Assembly (NCBI GenBank): GCA_000023185.1
Contig: CP001622.1
Coordinates: forward strand, 3,653,501 to 3,717,500
Source: Rhizobium leguminosarum bv. trifolii WSM1325
GTDB taxonomy: Bacteria; Pseudomonadota; Alphaproteobacteria; Rhizobiales; Rhizobiaceae
Length of the DNA stretch: 64,000 nucleotides
Reading direction: 5' to 3'
A program made the position numbers and the translations under genes. Within the stretch, counting starts at the first letter, position 1; each line of letters begins with the position of its first letter. Under the pieces are notes generated by a model. That model saw only the letters and a list, made by a program, of their open reading frames with translations, was not told the origin of the DNA and did no database searches. Shown here piece after piece: positions 16,467 through 24,173 of the stretch.

Positions 16467-16637
16467 TTAGCGGGAGACCTGACCGAAGGAGGCCGGGTCG
16501 ATGCCGAGCTTCGTGAGATCATTGGCGCGCGGGCGACGGCCTGCTTCGACAGCGGCGCTGACAGCGTTTGCAGCCCCAAGGACGGCGAATGCGCGGCCAA
16601 AGAAGCCAGTACGGATTGAATTGCGAAGTGCGGACAT
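16467..16637 (-). CDS. Small (56-residue) hypothetical protein
   Basis: Reading the minus strand from the ATG at 16637 gives MSALRNSIRTGFFGRAFAVL, then a small Ala-rich helix, then RRPRANDLTKLGIDPASF, then GQVSR and a stop at 16467. GAGGAAAAGG lies just upstream, and a good terminator lies 30 bases downstream. The C-terminal half recalls the arrangement of DUF1127 proteins (an Arg-rich helix followed by a D-L-xx-L-G-I/L motif), small rhizobial proteins linked to RNA binding and phosphate metabolism, but the match is loose. The N-terminal half is amphipathic. Real gene likely; function unknown. Confidence 0.65.
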   Translation of the reverse strand: MSALRNSIRTGFFGRAFAVLGAANAVSAAVEAGRRPRANDLTKLGIDPASFGQVSR

Positions 16638-16793
16638 TGTCCTTTTCCTCTTGCTCTATGATTGACTGTCCATAGATGGCGTCACGCATAGACCTCCACA
16701 ATGCTCAGAAAATCACCTCAGCCATGCATAAACAGCAGGCCGGCACATGTCTCCATGGCCGGCCCCGAGGGAGGGGTGGATCGTCTTCTTATT

Positions 16794-18311
16794 TTAGTCT
16801 TCGTTTGCCGCAAGTTGCGACAGCACCTGACCTCTGCCGCGCAGCCGCAGGATCAGCGGGATGAGGAAGGCGGCGGCTGCAACGATGAGCAAGCCTGCCG
16901 CGATCGGCGACATCACAAGCGTCGTGACGTCGCCCTGGCTGATCGCCAGCGCTCGGCGCAGCTGCTGTTCGGCAAGCGGGCCGAGGATCAGGCCGACGAC
17001 GGTAGGCGCGATCGGATAGCCGAACAGCCGCATCACATAGCCGAGCAGGCCAAAAGTGAGCAGCATGCCGAGCTCGAACACGGATGGATTGGCACCGATT
17101 GTCCCAAGCGTCGCAAACAGCAGGATACCGGCATAGAGCCATGGCTTCGGGATTGTCAGCAGCTTTACCCAGAGCCCGATCATCGGCAGGTTCAGCACCA
17201 AAAGCATCGCATTGGCGATGAGCAGGCTGGCGATCAGTCCCCAGACAAGCTGCGGATTGGTGGCAAACAGCAGCGGCCCCGGCTGCAAGCCGTACTGCTG
17301 GAAGCCGGCAAGCATGATCGCCGCTGTCGCCGTCGTCGGCAGGCCGAGCGTCAGAAGCGGCACCAGGGTGCCGGCGGCCGATGCGTTGTTTGCTGCCTCG
17401 GGACCGGCCACCCCTTCGATCGCGCCATGGCCGAACTCTTCCGGGTTTTTCGCCAGCCGCTTTTCGGTCGCATAGGAGAGGAAAGTGCCGATTTCGGCGC
17501 CGCCCGCCGGCATCGCGCCGATCGGGAAACCGATCAGCGTGCCGCGCAGCCACGGCTTCCACGAGCGCGACCAGTCCTCAGCGGTCATCCAGAGCGAACC
17601 CTTGACCGCCTCGATCTTCTCCGCGATCCGGTTGCCCTGCGCGGCGATATAAAGCGTCTCGCCGATCGCAAACATCGCCACGGCAAGCGTCGTCACCTCG
17701 ACACCATCGAGCAGGTCGGGAATGCCGAAGGAAAGCCTGGCCTGCCCCGTCTGCTGGTCGATGCCGACCATGGCGAGCGCAAAGCCGATAAACAGCGAGG
17801 TCAGGCCCCTGAGCGCCGAATCGCCGAAAGCCGAGGAGACGGTAACGAAGGCAAGCACCATCAGCGCGAAATATTCGCGCGGCCCGAAGACCAGCGCCAG
17901 CTTGACGATGTAAGGCGCGATGAAGGCAAGCCCGAGCGTCGCGATCAGGCCGGCGACGAAGGAGCCGATCGCCGCCGTCGCCAGCGCCGGTCCGCCGCGC
18001 CCGGCGCGCGCCATCTTGTTGCCCTCGAGCGCGGTGACGATCGAGGCGCTTTCACCCGGCGTGTTGAGCAGGATCGAGGTCGTCGAACCGCCATACATGC
18101 CGCCGTAATAAATGCCGGCGAACATGATCAGCGAGCCGCCGGGATCGAGTTTGTAGGTGACGGGCAACAGCAGCGCCACGGTGAGTGCCGGGCCGATGCC
18201 GGGAAGCACGCCGACGGCGGTGCCCAGCGTCACGCCGACCAGCGCATAAACCAGGTTCATCGGCTGCATCGCAACCAGGATACCCTGCCATAGGAATTCG
18301 AATGTGCTCAT
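16794..18311 (-). CDS. tctA: Tripartite tricarboxylate transporter, large membrane subunit
   Basis: A 505-residue inner-membrane protein with about twelve hydrophobic segments. It matches Tct[41 protein letters not shown] and the second-half repeat [20 protein letters not shown] followed by [20 protein letters not shown]. With TctB and the periplasmic TctC it takes up citrate or other carboxylates using the ion gradient. The ATG at 18311 ([10 protein letters not shown]) fits the family better than one ten codons earlier. It is the last gene of tctC-tctB-tctA, 88 bases after tctB. Substrate is not readable from sequence. Confidence 0.93.
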   Translation of the reverse strand: MSTFEFLWQGILVAMQPMNLVYALVGVTLGTAVGVLPGIGPALTVALLLPVTYKLDPGGSLIMFAGIYYGGMYGGSTTSILLNTPGESASIVTALEGNKMARAGRGGPALATAAIGSFVAGLIATLGLAFIAPYIVKLALVFGPREYFALMVLAFVTVSSAFGDSALRGLTSLFIGFALAMVGIDQQTGQARLSFGIPDLLDGVEVTTLAVAMFAIGETLYIAAQGNRIAEKIEAVKGSLWMTAEDWSRSWKPWLRGTLIGFPIGAMPAGGAEIGTFLSYATEKRLAKNPEEFGHGAIEGVAGPEAANNASAAGTLVPLLTLGLPTTATAAIMLAGFQQYGLQPGPLLFATNPQLVWGLIASLLIANAMLLVLNLPMIGLWVKLLTIPKPWLYAGILLFATLGTIGANPSVFELGMLLTFGLLGYVMRLFGYPIAPTVVGLILGPLAEQQLRRALAISQGDVTTLVMSPIAAGLLIVAAAAFLIPLILRLRGRGQVLSQLAANED

Positions 18312-18399
18312 CTTGGTGTCCCAAGCGGCCTTCCCGACCATCCGATTTCGGGGTCAGGCGCCGCGCAAAATCAAAAGAGCTGACAGCGCGTCCGCGCGG

Positions 18400-18891
18400 T
18401 CAGAAGAACAGATGTTCGAGCGGGCCGGCCGGCAGCGTCAGTTGCAGCAGCTGCGAGAAGATCGCCCAGACGACAAAGCTGAGGACGATGCCAAGCGGCA
18501 GCGAGATCCAGAGCTTACGCTTGCCGAAGCCGCGTGCCGTCAGCGCGAAGAGGATGCCGGTCGCGATCGAGAAGCCGGCGACGCGCAAAAGCAGCATCTG
18601 GCAGGCAAGACCGGCGACGATCCAGATGACGGGTGCGACTTCCTGCCGGTCACGTTCGGGAAAATCGCCGCGCCAGGCTTCGAAGGCGGTCCAGATCCCG
18701 AGACAGAAGAGGCCGAGTGCCACCACTTGAGGCACAGTCGCCGGACCGATGCGGTCGTACTGCGCAATCGTTTTCAGATGCAAGGCATCCCAGGCCATCA
18801 CGCCGGCGACGACGAAGAGGAAAACGGCAATGATGAACGCCGCCCAATCAGGGCGGCGTTCGGTTGCCGAGGAGGGGCTATCCTCGCTCAT
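18400..18891 (-). CDS. tctB: Tripartite tricarboxylate transporter, small membrane subunit
   Basis: A 163-residue protein with four hydrophobic helices (for example AAFIIAVFLFVVAGVMAWDA and the paired C-terminal helices ILFALTARGFG / SLPLGIVLSFVVWAIF), as expected of TctB, the poorly conserved small membrane subunit. Its start overlaps the tctC stop by four bases (18888-18891), implying translational coupling. The identification rests as much on its position between tctC and tctA as on its own sequence. Confidence 0.9.
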   Translation of the reverse strand: MSEDSPSSATERRPDWAAFIIAVFLFVVAGVMAWDALHLKTIAQYDRIGPATVPQVVALGLFCLGIWTAFEAWRGDFPERDRQEVAPVIWIVAGLACQMLLLRVAGFSIATGILFALTARGFGKRKLWISLPLGIVLSFVVWAIFSQLLQLTLPAGPLEHLFF

Positions 18892-19832
18892 TGAACAAGT
18901 CCGATATCTTTGAGAATGCCTTCAGTGGCCGAGACATCCTTTTCGAGCTGCGCCTTGAAGGCGTCGCCGGACAGATAGGTGTCGGCCCAGCCCTTGGTCT
19001 TCAGGGTTTCCTGCCAGGTGGCGGAGCTGTGCAGTTTCTCGAAATCGGCGGTGACGCTTGCCACCTGCTCTGCCGACAGGCCGGGAGCAGCGGCAACCAT
19101 GCGCCAGTTCTGAATGGTGACGTCGGTGCCGGCTTCCTTCAGCGTCGGCGCATCGACGCCGTCGATACGCTTGTCGCTGGATACGGCGAGAAGACGGAGC
19201 GTGCCCGACTTCACCTGCGATTCGAATTCGCTATAGCTCGAGACGCCAGCCGTGACCTGGCCGCCGAGAATGGCGGCGAGCGCTTCACCGCCGCCGGAAA
19301 AGGCGACATAGTTGATCTTGGTCGGGTCGACGCCGGAAGCCTTGGCGATCAGGCCGACGGCGATGTGGTCGGTGCCGCCGGCAGAGCCGCCGCCCCAGGA
19401 AACCGCACCCGGATCCTTCTTCAGCGCCGCGACCAGGTCGGCCATGGTTTTGATCTCGGACGCGGCAGGAACGACGACGGCCTCATACTCGCCGGTCAGA
19501 CGAGCGATCGGCGTGACATCCTTGAGCGTCACCGGCGACTTGTTAGTGAGGATCGCGCCGACCATGACATAGCCGCCGACAATCAGCGAATTCGGGTTGC
19601 CGGCAGCCTGGCTGCTGAACTGCGCAAGGCCGATGGTGCCGCCGGCGCCCGGAACGTTCTGGACCTGCACGTTGCCGGAGATCTTCTCCTGCTGCAGCGC
19701 GGTCTGCAGCGAACGGGCCGTCTGGTCCCAGCCGCCGCCGGGAGCGGCCGGCGCGATGATGGTGTAATCGGCCGCATAGGCCGGCAGCGCGATAGTCGCT
19801 GCAAGAAGGGTTGCAATGAACGTATGCTTCAC
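18888..19832 (-). CDS. tctC: Tripartite tricarboxylate transporter, periplasmic binding protein
   Basis: A 314-residue secreted binding protein with a signal peptide ([20 protein letters not shown], cleaved before ADY). TctC/BugD hallmarks are [18 protein letters not shown] near the mature N-terminus, [16 protein letters not shown], and [20 protein letters not shown]. It delivers substrate to TctAB. First gene of the operon; GAGGACAC stands ahead of the ATG. Expression of such operons is usually induced by a TctD/TctE pair, and one of that type lies at 26136-28192, seven kilobases away. Confidence 0.93.
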   Translation of the reverse strand: MKHTFIATLLAATIALPAYAADYTIIAPAAPGGGWDQTARSLQTALQQEKISGNVQVQNVPGAGGTIGLAQFSSQAAGNPNSLIVGGYVMVGAILTNKSPVTLKDVTPIARLTGEYEAVVVPAASEIKTMADLVAALKKDPGAVSWGGGSAGGTDHIAVGLIAKASGVDPTKINYVAFSGGGEALAAILGGQVTAGVSSYSEFESQVKSGTLRLLAVSSDKRIDGVDAPTLKEAGTDVTIQNWRMVAAAPGLSAEQVASVTADFEKLHSSATWQETLKTKGWADTYLSGDAFKAQLEKDVSATEGILKDIGLVQ

Positions 19833-20210
19833 GATGTGTCCTCCGTCGGCGGCTGAGCAGACCGCCTGTTATTCTCAAGGGAATCAGGAGGAATGGCTGC
19901 CAGCGGACGCAAGCGTCCTGAATGACGAGCGGAATACCTCCCAAGGCTTCAGCTCTCCGCCTCCACGGAGAAGAAGTAGCCAAAGCGACCACAACAACCT
20001 GTCATTTAGCTGACATCGGTGAGATATCCAGAAGGACACGACACTTTTTTGCCGTAATTGGCAGTTGCCGGTCTAAATCCCGGTTCTTCGCTGCCGCATG
20101 GCCAGTACTTCTAGTCGCCGCGAAGTATGGCCGCGAGCCTCATCTGGCGAGAGCTACAGGCGGAGCGATCCAAAGCTCTATAAGGAGGGCAAAGCCCACC
20201 GAAAGCGCCT
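19833..20210. other. Intergenic region upstream of tctC
   Basis: 378 bases between the 3' end of the binding-protein gene at 20211 and the tctC start. It holds a perfect palindrome GGACGCAAGCGTCC at about 19906-19919, roughly 75-85 bases before tctC, a plausible site for a TctD-like regulator, and an imperfect hairpin CTCCG/CGGAG near 19950-19966. No open frame convinces me. Confidence 0.4.
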
Positions 20211-21275
20211 TCACTGCATCCGCAGAACCTCGTTCCAATGCGCGATCAGCCGCGCCCGCTTCACCTGGTCGAGATAGACCATCAATCCGGGGCTGACCGG
20301 CACCGGCCGCAGTTGGGCGCCGAGCAGTTCCTGCAGCGTATTGGCGGTATTCTCGCCTGCCACCTCGGGGCTGACCGCCGGGATCTGCAGCTCGCGCGCC
20401 AGGATCGTCTGCCCTTCCCTCGACATGAAGAAGGTAAGGTAACGCCGACCGAGTTCCGGATCGGCGGCGGCCTGCGGCACCAGCCCGATCCGCGACATCA
20501 CCACGGTATAATCCTTCGGCAGCACGATGCCGACATCGGGATAGCGCGACGCCCAGTCGGCCGCATAGGAGCCGAGAATATTGTAGCCGAGCACGAAGCG
20601 CCCGTCGGCAACGCGTTCGAGGATCGCCGAACTCGTCGAATAAAGCTTGACGCCGGCAGCCCCCATCGCCCCGATCACCGACCAGATGTCGCCGAACTGC
20701 TCCTGGTCGCGCGCCATGAAAAGAAAGCCGACGCCCGAGCGCTCGATATCGTAGGTGCCAATCCGCCCATAGACGTCGTTGCCCTTGCGTTTCAGATAAT
20801 CGACGAATTCAGCCCGCGAGCTCGGCACCGGCTCATGCGCAAAGCTCGGCTTGTGATAGACGAACACCGCCGGCTCGAAGGTGAGCGCATAGGCGGTGTT
20901 GCGCCAGTTCGCCCATTTCGGCCATGCACCGCTCATCGGCAGGTTGCTGACCTGAGCATATCCGTCATTGGAAAGCTTCACCTGCAGGTCCATCGCCGAG
21001 GAGAAGGCGAAATCCGCCGTCTTCTTGCCGGCATCCGTCTCCCTGACGATCCGGTCGTAGATGTCGCCGGTCAGCATGTCCTCATATTTGACTGCGATAT
21101 CGGGATTGGCGTCCAGGAAACCCCGGATCATCGGCTGCGCCAGGGGCTCGTCGAGCGAGGAATAAACCGTCAGCACCGGCGCATCGGCATTGCCCGACTT
21201 CGCCGGATAGAAGGCCTGATCGGCGAGCGCGAAGCCCGGCCAGAACGCCAGCAGCAAGATGAAAACTCTCCTCAT
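20211..21275 (-). CDS. Periplasmic substrate-binding protein, iron/thiamine-type fold
   Basis: A 354-residue protein with a signal peptide (MRRVFILLLAFWPGFALA, cleaved before DQAF). The mature protein resembles family 1/AfuA-like solute-binding proteins (LTVYSSLDEPLAQPMIRGFL, ADFAFSSAMDLQVKLSNDGY, GYNILGSYAADWASRYPDVG, then LGRRYLTFFMSREGQTILA). No permease or ATPase gene is adjacent, so it is an orphan receptor. Proteins of this kind are sometimes encoded beside TctD/TctE-like two-component systems and may present ligand to the sensor; here the tctD/tctE genes are 4.9 kb away beyond an accessory segment. Ligand unknown; iron cannot be assumed. Confidence 0.8.
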   Translation of the reverse strand: MRRVFILLLAFWPGFALADQAFYPAKSGNADAPVLTVYSSLDEPLAQPMIRGFLDANPDIAVKYEDMLTGDIYDRIVRETDAGKKTADFAFSSAMDLQVKLSNDGYAQVSNLPMSGAWPKWANWRNTAYALTFEPAVFVYHKPSFAHEPVPSSRAEFVDYLKRKGNDVYGRIGTYDIERSGVGFLFMARDQEQFGDIWSVIGAMGAAGVKLYSTSSAILERVADGRFVLGYNILGSYAADWASRYPDVGIVLPKDYTVVMSRIGLVPQAAADPELGRRYLTFFMSREGQTILARELQIPAVSPEVAGENTANTLQELLGAQLRPVPVSPGLMVYLDQVKRARLIAHWNEVLRMQ

Positions 21276-21320
21276 GCCGCAACAATGCCTGAGCGCGCCC
21301 AGAGGAGCAAGGGCGCCGGA

Positions 21321-21489
21321 CTAGGCAGCGACCCACTCCATCAGCGCATTCTGCGCATGCAGCAGAAAAGCCTTGGCGATACGGCTTCGGCAGAGCGGAT
21401 GTTCCATCGCCCCCGCCGTTACCTCCTCGCCGCGCCGAACCGGCGGGCACGGCAGGGAGATCGCACCCTCCGACAAACGATCGAGCAGA
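21321..21489 (-). pseudogene. Orphaned 3' fragment of carbamoyltransferase-like gene
   Basis: About 169 bases match the last 56 codons of the complete gene at 22868-23737 in the same orientation, with roughly 85-90% identity by eye. The frame is still open and ends at TAG (minus strand 21323-21321): LLDRLSEGAISLPCPPVRRG onwards to NALMEWVAA. Homology stops abruptly at about 21489, so no start or upstream domain remains. It is the scar of a duplication, or the leftover tail of a replaced allele, lying just upstream of the binding-protein gene. Confidence 0.85.
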
Positions 21490-21708
21490 TACCCTGATCG
21501 ACAAACTCACTGCATTGGCCGACAAGGCGTCCATCGCCATCCGGGAGCTCAAGGAGCGGGATTGGGCCGACGGAGGAAGCCATTCTCTGGGCGAACGCGG
21601 GCGGGCTGAGTGGCATTTGGGGTCGGGGAGCACTTTACTACTAGGCGACCCAACTTCGCGACCTAGGTGTCCCCTATGCATCCAAACCACATTTGAGCTG
21701 GTTTGCTC

Positions 21709-22194
21709 CTATTCAGTTTTGATGCCTGTGTTTAGCGTCACATAATAACGCGCAACAGCAACATCCATCTCTGCAATTACCAGTTGATACACCAATCGGG
21801 CACTCTTAGCGCCACCGTCTGAAGCTCTCAACGTAAGATCAATTATTTCCTGGGGTGAGTTGGCCATTCGAAAAGTTGGAGCCACAAGTAGATCATATCC
21901 GTCCTTGTTCCATTCAGTGTCACCTTGATCGTCAGATTTTGCTATTTCATCTTCCATTTCACTATCAATTCGCCGCTTTGCATCGGACAGCATTCGTAGG
22001 ACTTCCTCAAGGTCTCCTTGCCCGATTGGTCTCTTTTGATCGCTCATCCGAGACTTTGCGCGTGTCGTGATCTCCTCTAACTCATGAATGGCCGCCATAG
22101 CAGCACCCACAGCGGCGTTGAACTTTTTCGACGGAACCCGCAGAATTTTGGGTGATGGGTCCGGCTCTGCTTTGCGTCGTAGGAAACCAAGCAT
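21709..22194 (-). CDS. Hypothetical accessory protein, possibly coiled coil
   Basis: A 161-residue soluble protein that I do not recognise. It begins MLGFLRRKAEPDPSPKI, then has a long predicted helix with alternating charge (about 30-90, including VGAAMAAIHELEEITTRAKS and LEEVLRMLSDAKRRIDSEME), then a mixed C-terminal part. GC content is visibly lower than in the neighbouring genes and codon choice is less biased, suggesting acquisition. It lies between the orphan carbamoyltransferase fragment and two insertion-sequence remnants. No toxin, antitoxin or nuclease motif is evident. GAGAG lies about ten bases before the ATG. Confidence 0.6.
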   Translation of the reverse strand: MLGFLRRKAEPDPSPKILRVPSKKFNAAVGAAMAAIHELEEITTRAKSRMSDQKRPIGQGDLEEVLRMLSDAKRRIDSEMEDEIAKSDDQGDTEWNKDGYDLLVAPTFRMANSPQEIIDLTLRASDGGAKSARLVYQLVIAEMDVAVARYYVTLNTGIKTE

Positions 22195-22216
22195 TGTGTG
22201 TTCTCTCGTTCAAGGG

Positions 22217-22349
22217 GAACCGCCCGGGTTTGCCGGAGACCGTTTGGTTTAAGTTATGCGGCCATGGCTGGCGCGTCCAGCATGACGTAGTATCGTTCTT
22301 CAGCTTCGGCTGGTGGAATGTTGCCGATGGGCTCCAGAAGACGGCGGTG
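22217..22349 (-). mobile_element. Right-end remnant of an IS3-family element
   Basis: On the minus strand from 22349 the frame reads HRRLLEPIGNIPPAEAEERY then a short tail ending at TAA (22256-22254), typical of the C-terminus of an IS3-group OrfB transposase. Beyond the stop runs CGGTCTCCGGCAAACC towards GGGCGGTTCC at about 22217, the usual look of the element's terminal inverted repeat. Only the last 31 or so codons remain; the catalytic core is missing. Confidence 0.75.
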
Positions 22350-22367
22350 CCGCCGCGCCAATGAGGA

Positions 22368-22753
22368 CTTGGCCATCTGCATGCGCGCCTTGTCGACGTC
22401 GACTATCCCGGCGCCGACAAGGTTCGTGTCATGATGGATAACCTATCAACCCACACGACCTCCGCCGTCTATCAGACCTTCCCAGCCGCCGAGGAGCGCC
22501 GGATTTTGCGACGTCTGGAGTTCCACTACACGCCCAAGCACGCCAATTGGCTCAATATGGTCGAGATCGAGATCCGCTTCCTGTGCCGCCAATGTCTTGA
22601 CCGCCGCATCGCCAGTCGCGACAGCCTTGAAACCGAGGTCCGGACCTGGCTGCGACGCCGCACCGAAAGGGCCATCGCATCCGATGGATGTTCTCAACAC
22701 AGCACGCAAGAGCCAAGATGGCAAAATCATATCCAACGCCATCGCTCAACTAG
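22368..22753 (+). pseudogene. IS630-family transposase remnant, 5'-truncated and frameshifted
   Basis: The plus strand reads LVDVDYPGADKVRVMMDNLS (22389-22448, with a catalytic Asp), LRRLEFHYTPKHANWLNMVE and IEIRFLCRQCLDRRI, the DDE core of IS630 transposases with the last acid in WLNMVEIEI. The frame changes between about 22665 and 22685; the expected ending then continues in another frame as WMFSTQHARAKMAKSYP and ends at TAG 22751-22753. The N-terminal half is missing, cut at the junction with the IS3 remnant. Not functional. Confidence 0.85.
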
Positions 22754-22760
22754 GCAGGAA

Positions 22761-22867
22761 AAGTGTGTAGCGGTTTTCCCAGGCAAAGCGCGAAGCGCTT
22801 TTGCCGGGAATTGCGTAAAGACAAAAGGATAGAGCGGTTCTGCGCTTCCGTTAAAAGCTGAATCGCT
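22761..22867. repeat. RIME-like intergenic repeat
   Basis: Contains AAAGCGCGAAGCGCTTTT (about 22785-22802), part of a longer hairpin CCAGGCAAAGCG... / CGCTTTTGCCGGG, and a second unit GAGCGGTTCTGCGCTTCC ending in CTGAATCGCTCTAG. It has the GTAGCGGTTTT-type head also present at 7050 and 12766. It runs up to the stop codon of the carbamoyltransferase-like gene. Confidence 0.6.
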
Positions 22868-23737
22868 CTAGGTCGCGACCCACTCCATCAGCGCATTTTG
22901 CGCATGCAACAGAAAGGCCTTGGCGACGCGGCTTTGGCAGAGCGGATGCGCCATCGCCTCCGCCGTCACCTCCTGGCCGCGCCGAACCGGCGGGCACGGC
23001 AGAAAGATCGCATCCTCCCGCAAACGATCGAGCACATCGGCCCCGATCCGGTAGCCGGCGAGCGCGTCCGAGGCGGCATCGCCCGGCCATGAATCGGTGG
23101 TGACGACGTCGGCATTCGATAGCTCGCCCATATCGGTGCTCACGCGGAAGCGTCCATTGAGCAACGCGGCGTCGCTGATGTGCCAGTGTTCGGGATAGAC
23201 CTGCACCACCTCGATCGGCAATGCGATCGACGCTTCGGCCCAGGAGCGGAGGATATTTGCGTCCGCCGCCACGCCAACGACCTTCAACCCATCGATCAAG
23301 CCGCGCCGGCTGTTGATATAGGCAAGGTCGCCGAGCGTCTCGCAGGGATGGTTGGAGCGTGTGCGCGCGTTGATGACAGGGACCGGCGAGGCTGCCGCCA
23401 CCGCCTTCAATGTCGCAAACTCCTTCGTGCGGATCACCAGCATGTCGAACCAGTTGCCGAGATAACCCGAGAGATCGCCGGTTTCCTCCCTGGCATTGAA
23501 GCCGATCGGCACATGCACGCAAATACCGCCCATCGCCTGGATGCCGAGATCGAAGGCGGTCGTATTGCGCCAGCCGCCGTCATCGACAATCAGCGCGACG
23601 CGTTTGCCCGCAAGGCTCTGCGGCATCGTGCGCTCATCCCAGGCTTTGGCAAGCTCACCGGCGCGACCGATGATCGACCGCAGCCCGGCCTCCGGAATGT
23701 CGTGAAACTCCAGAAAATTCCGGGCCAAATCCGTCAT
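22868..23737 (-). CDS. Ornithine/aspartate carbamoyltransferase-like protein with altered active site
   Basis: A 289-residue paralogue of the carbamoyltransferase superfamily; OTC proteins are normally 305-335. The start is family-like (ARNFLEFHDIPEAGLRSIIG) and HPCETLGDL corresponds to the HPxQ carbamoyl-phosphate motif. But the S-T-R-T phosphate loop is replaced by the region VDDGGWRNTTAFDLG, and the HCLP ornithine motif reads LPCPPVRRGQEV. So carbamoyl transfer with the usual substrates is doubtful; a related transfer or a regulatory role is possible. GGAGA precedes the ATG. The gene abuts an IS-derived scar and has a duplicated tail 1.5 kb away. Confidence 0.75.
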   Translation of the reverse strand: MTDLARNFLEFHDIPEAGLRSIIGRAGELAKAWDERTMPQSLAGKRVALIVDDGGWRNTTAFDLGIQAMGGICVHVPIGFNAREETGDLSGYLGNWFDMLVIRTKEFATLKAVAAASPVPVINARTRSNHPCETLGDLAYINSRRGLIDGLKVVGVAADANILRSWAEASIALPIEVVQVYPEHWHISDAALLNGRFRVSTDMGELSNADVVTTDSWPGDAASDALAGYRIGADVLDRLREDAIFLPCPPVRRGQEVTAEAMAHPLCQSRVAKAFLLHAQNALMEWVAT

Positions 23738-24161
23738 CCAAAATCTCCGTCAGCCATGACACGTCACCACAATACCTTTCGCTGGCCTCACGACAATCGC
23801 CGAAGCAACCGCGAATCACATTGCATACCGCGTTGGATACCCTGGCGATTCGTCTTCCAAGCCATGCCCCTGGGTCCGGCTCAAGCCTTAAATCGTTCGG
23901 CGATCGGTTTTATGATGCCGACACGGGAAGTATCGGCCAAGGCAGAACACTGGGTTTTTCTCCGAAGCAAATTGCCTTTTCATCACAAAGGATTAGTGAC
24001 TGGCTCCATCCTTCACCCATTTAGAGTATTGATGAAGATCGACGACGTTATATGGTCGCGCTGCCGCGTTAAAACGTCGAGACCGCCCGAATTTCTTATT
24101 TCGGGGGACGACTCTATGCGACAAAAACTCTATAAAAAGTTAGACTAAACTGGGAAGATCC
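23738..24161. other. Intergenic region between carbamoyltransferase-like and cyclase genes
   Basis: A 424-base divergent spacer with moderate GC, turning AT-rich from 24110 to 24160. I see no convincing gene, RNA or repeat; the AT-rich end probably contains the cyclase promoter. A short plus-strand open frame at 23821-24024 lacks a ribosome site and codon bias. Confidence 0.5.
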
Positions 24162-24173
24162 ATGGGAGGGGTC

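Noticed and set aside
21515..21745. A 76-codon plus-strand frame in the scar region
   Set aside because: No ribosome site or recognisable content, and it runs across the 3' end of the orphan gene.
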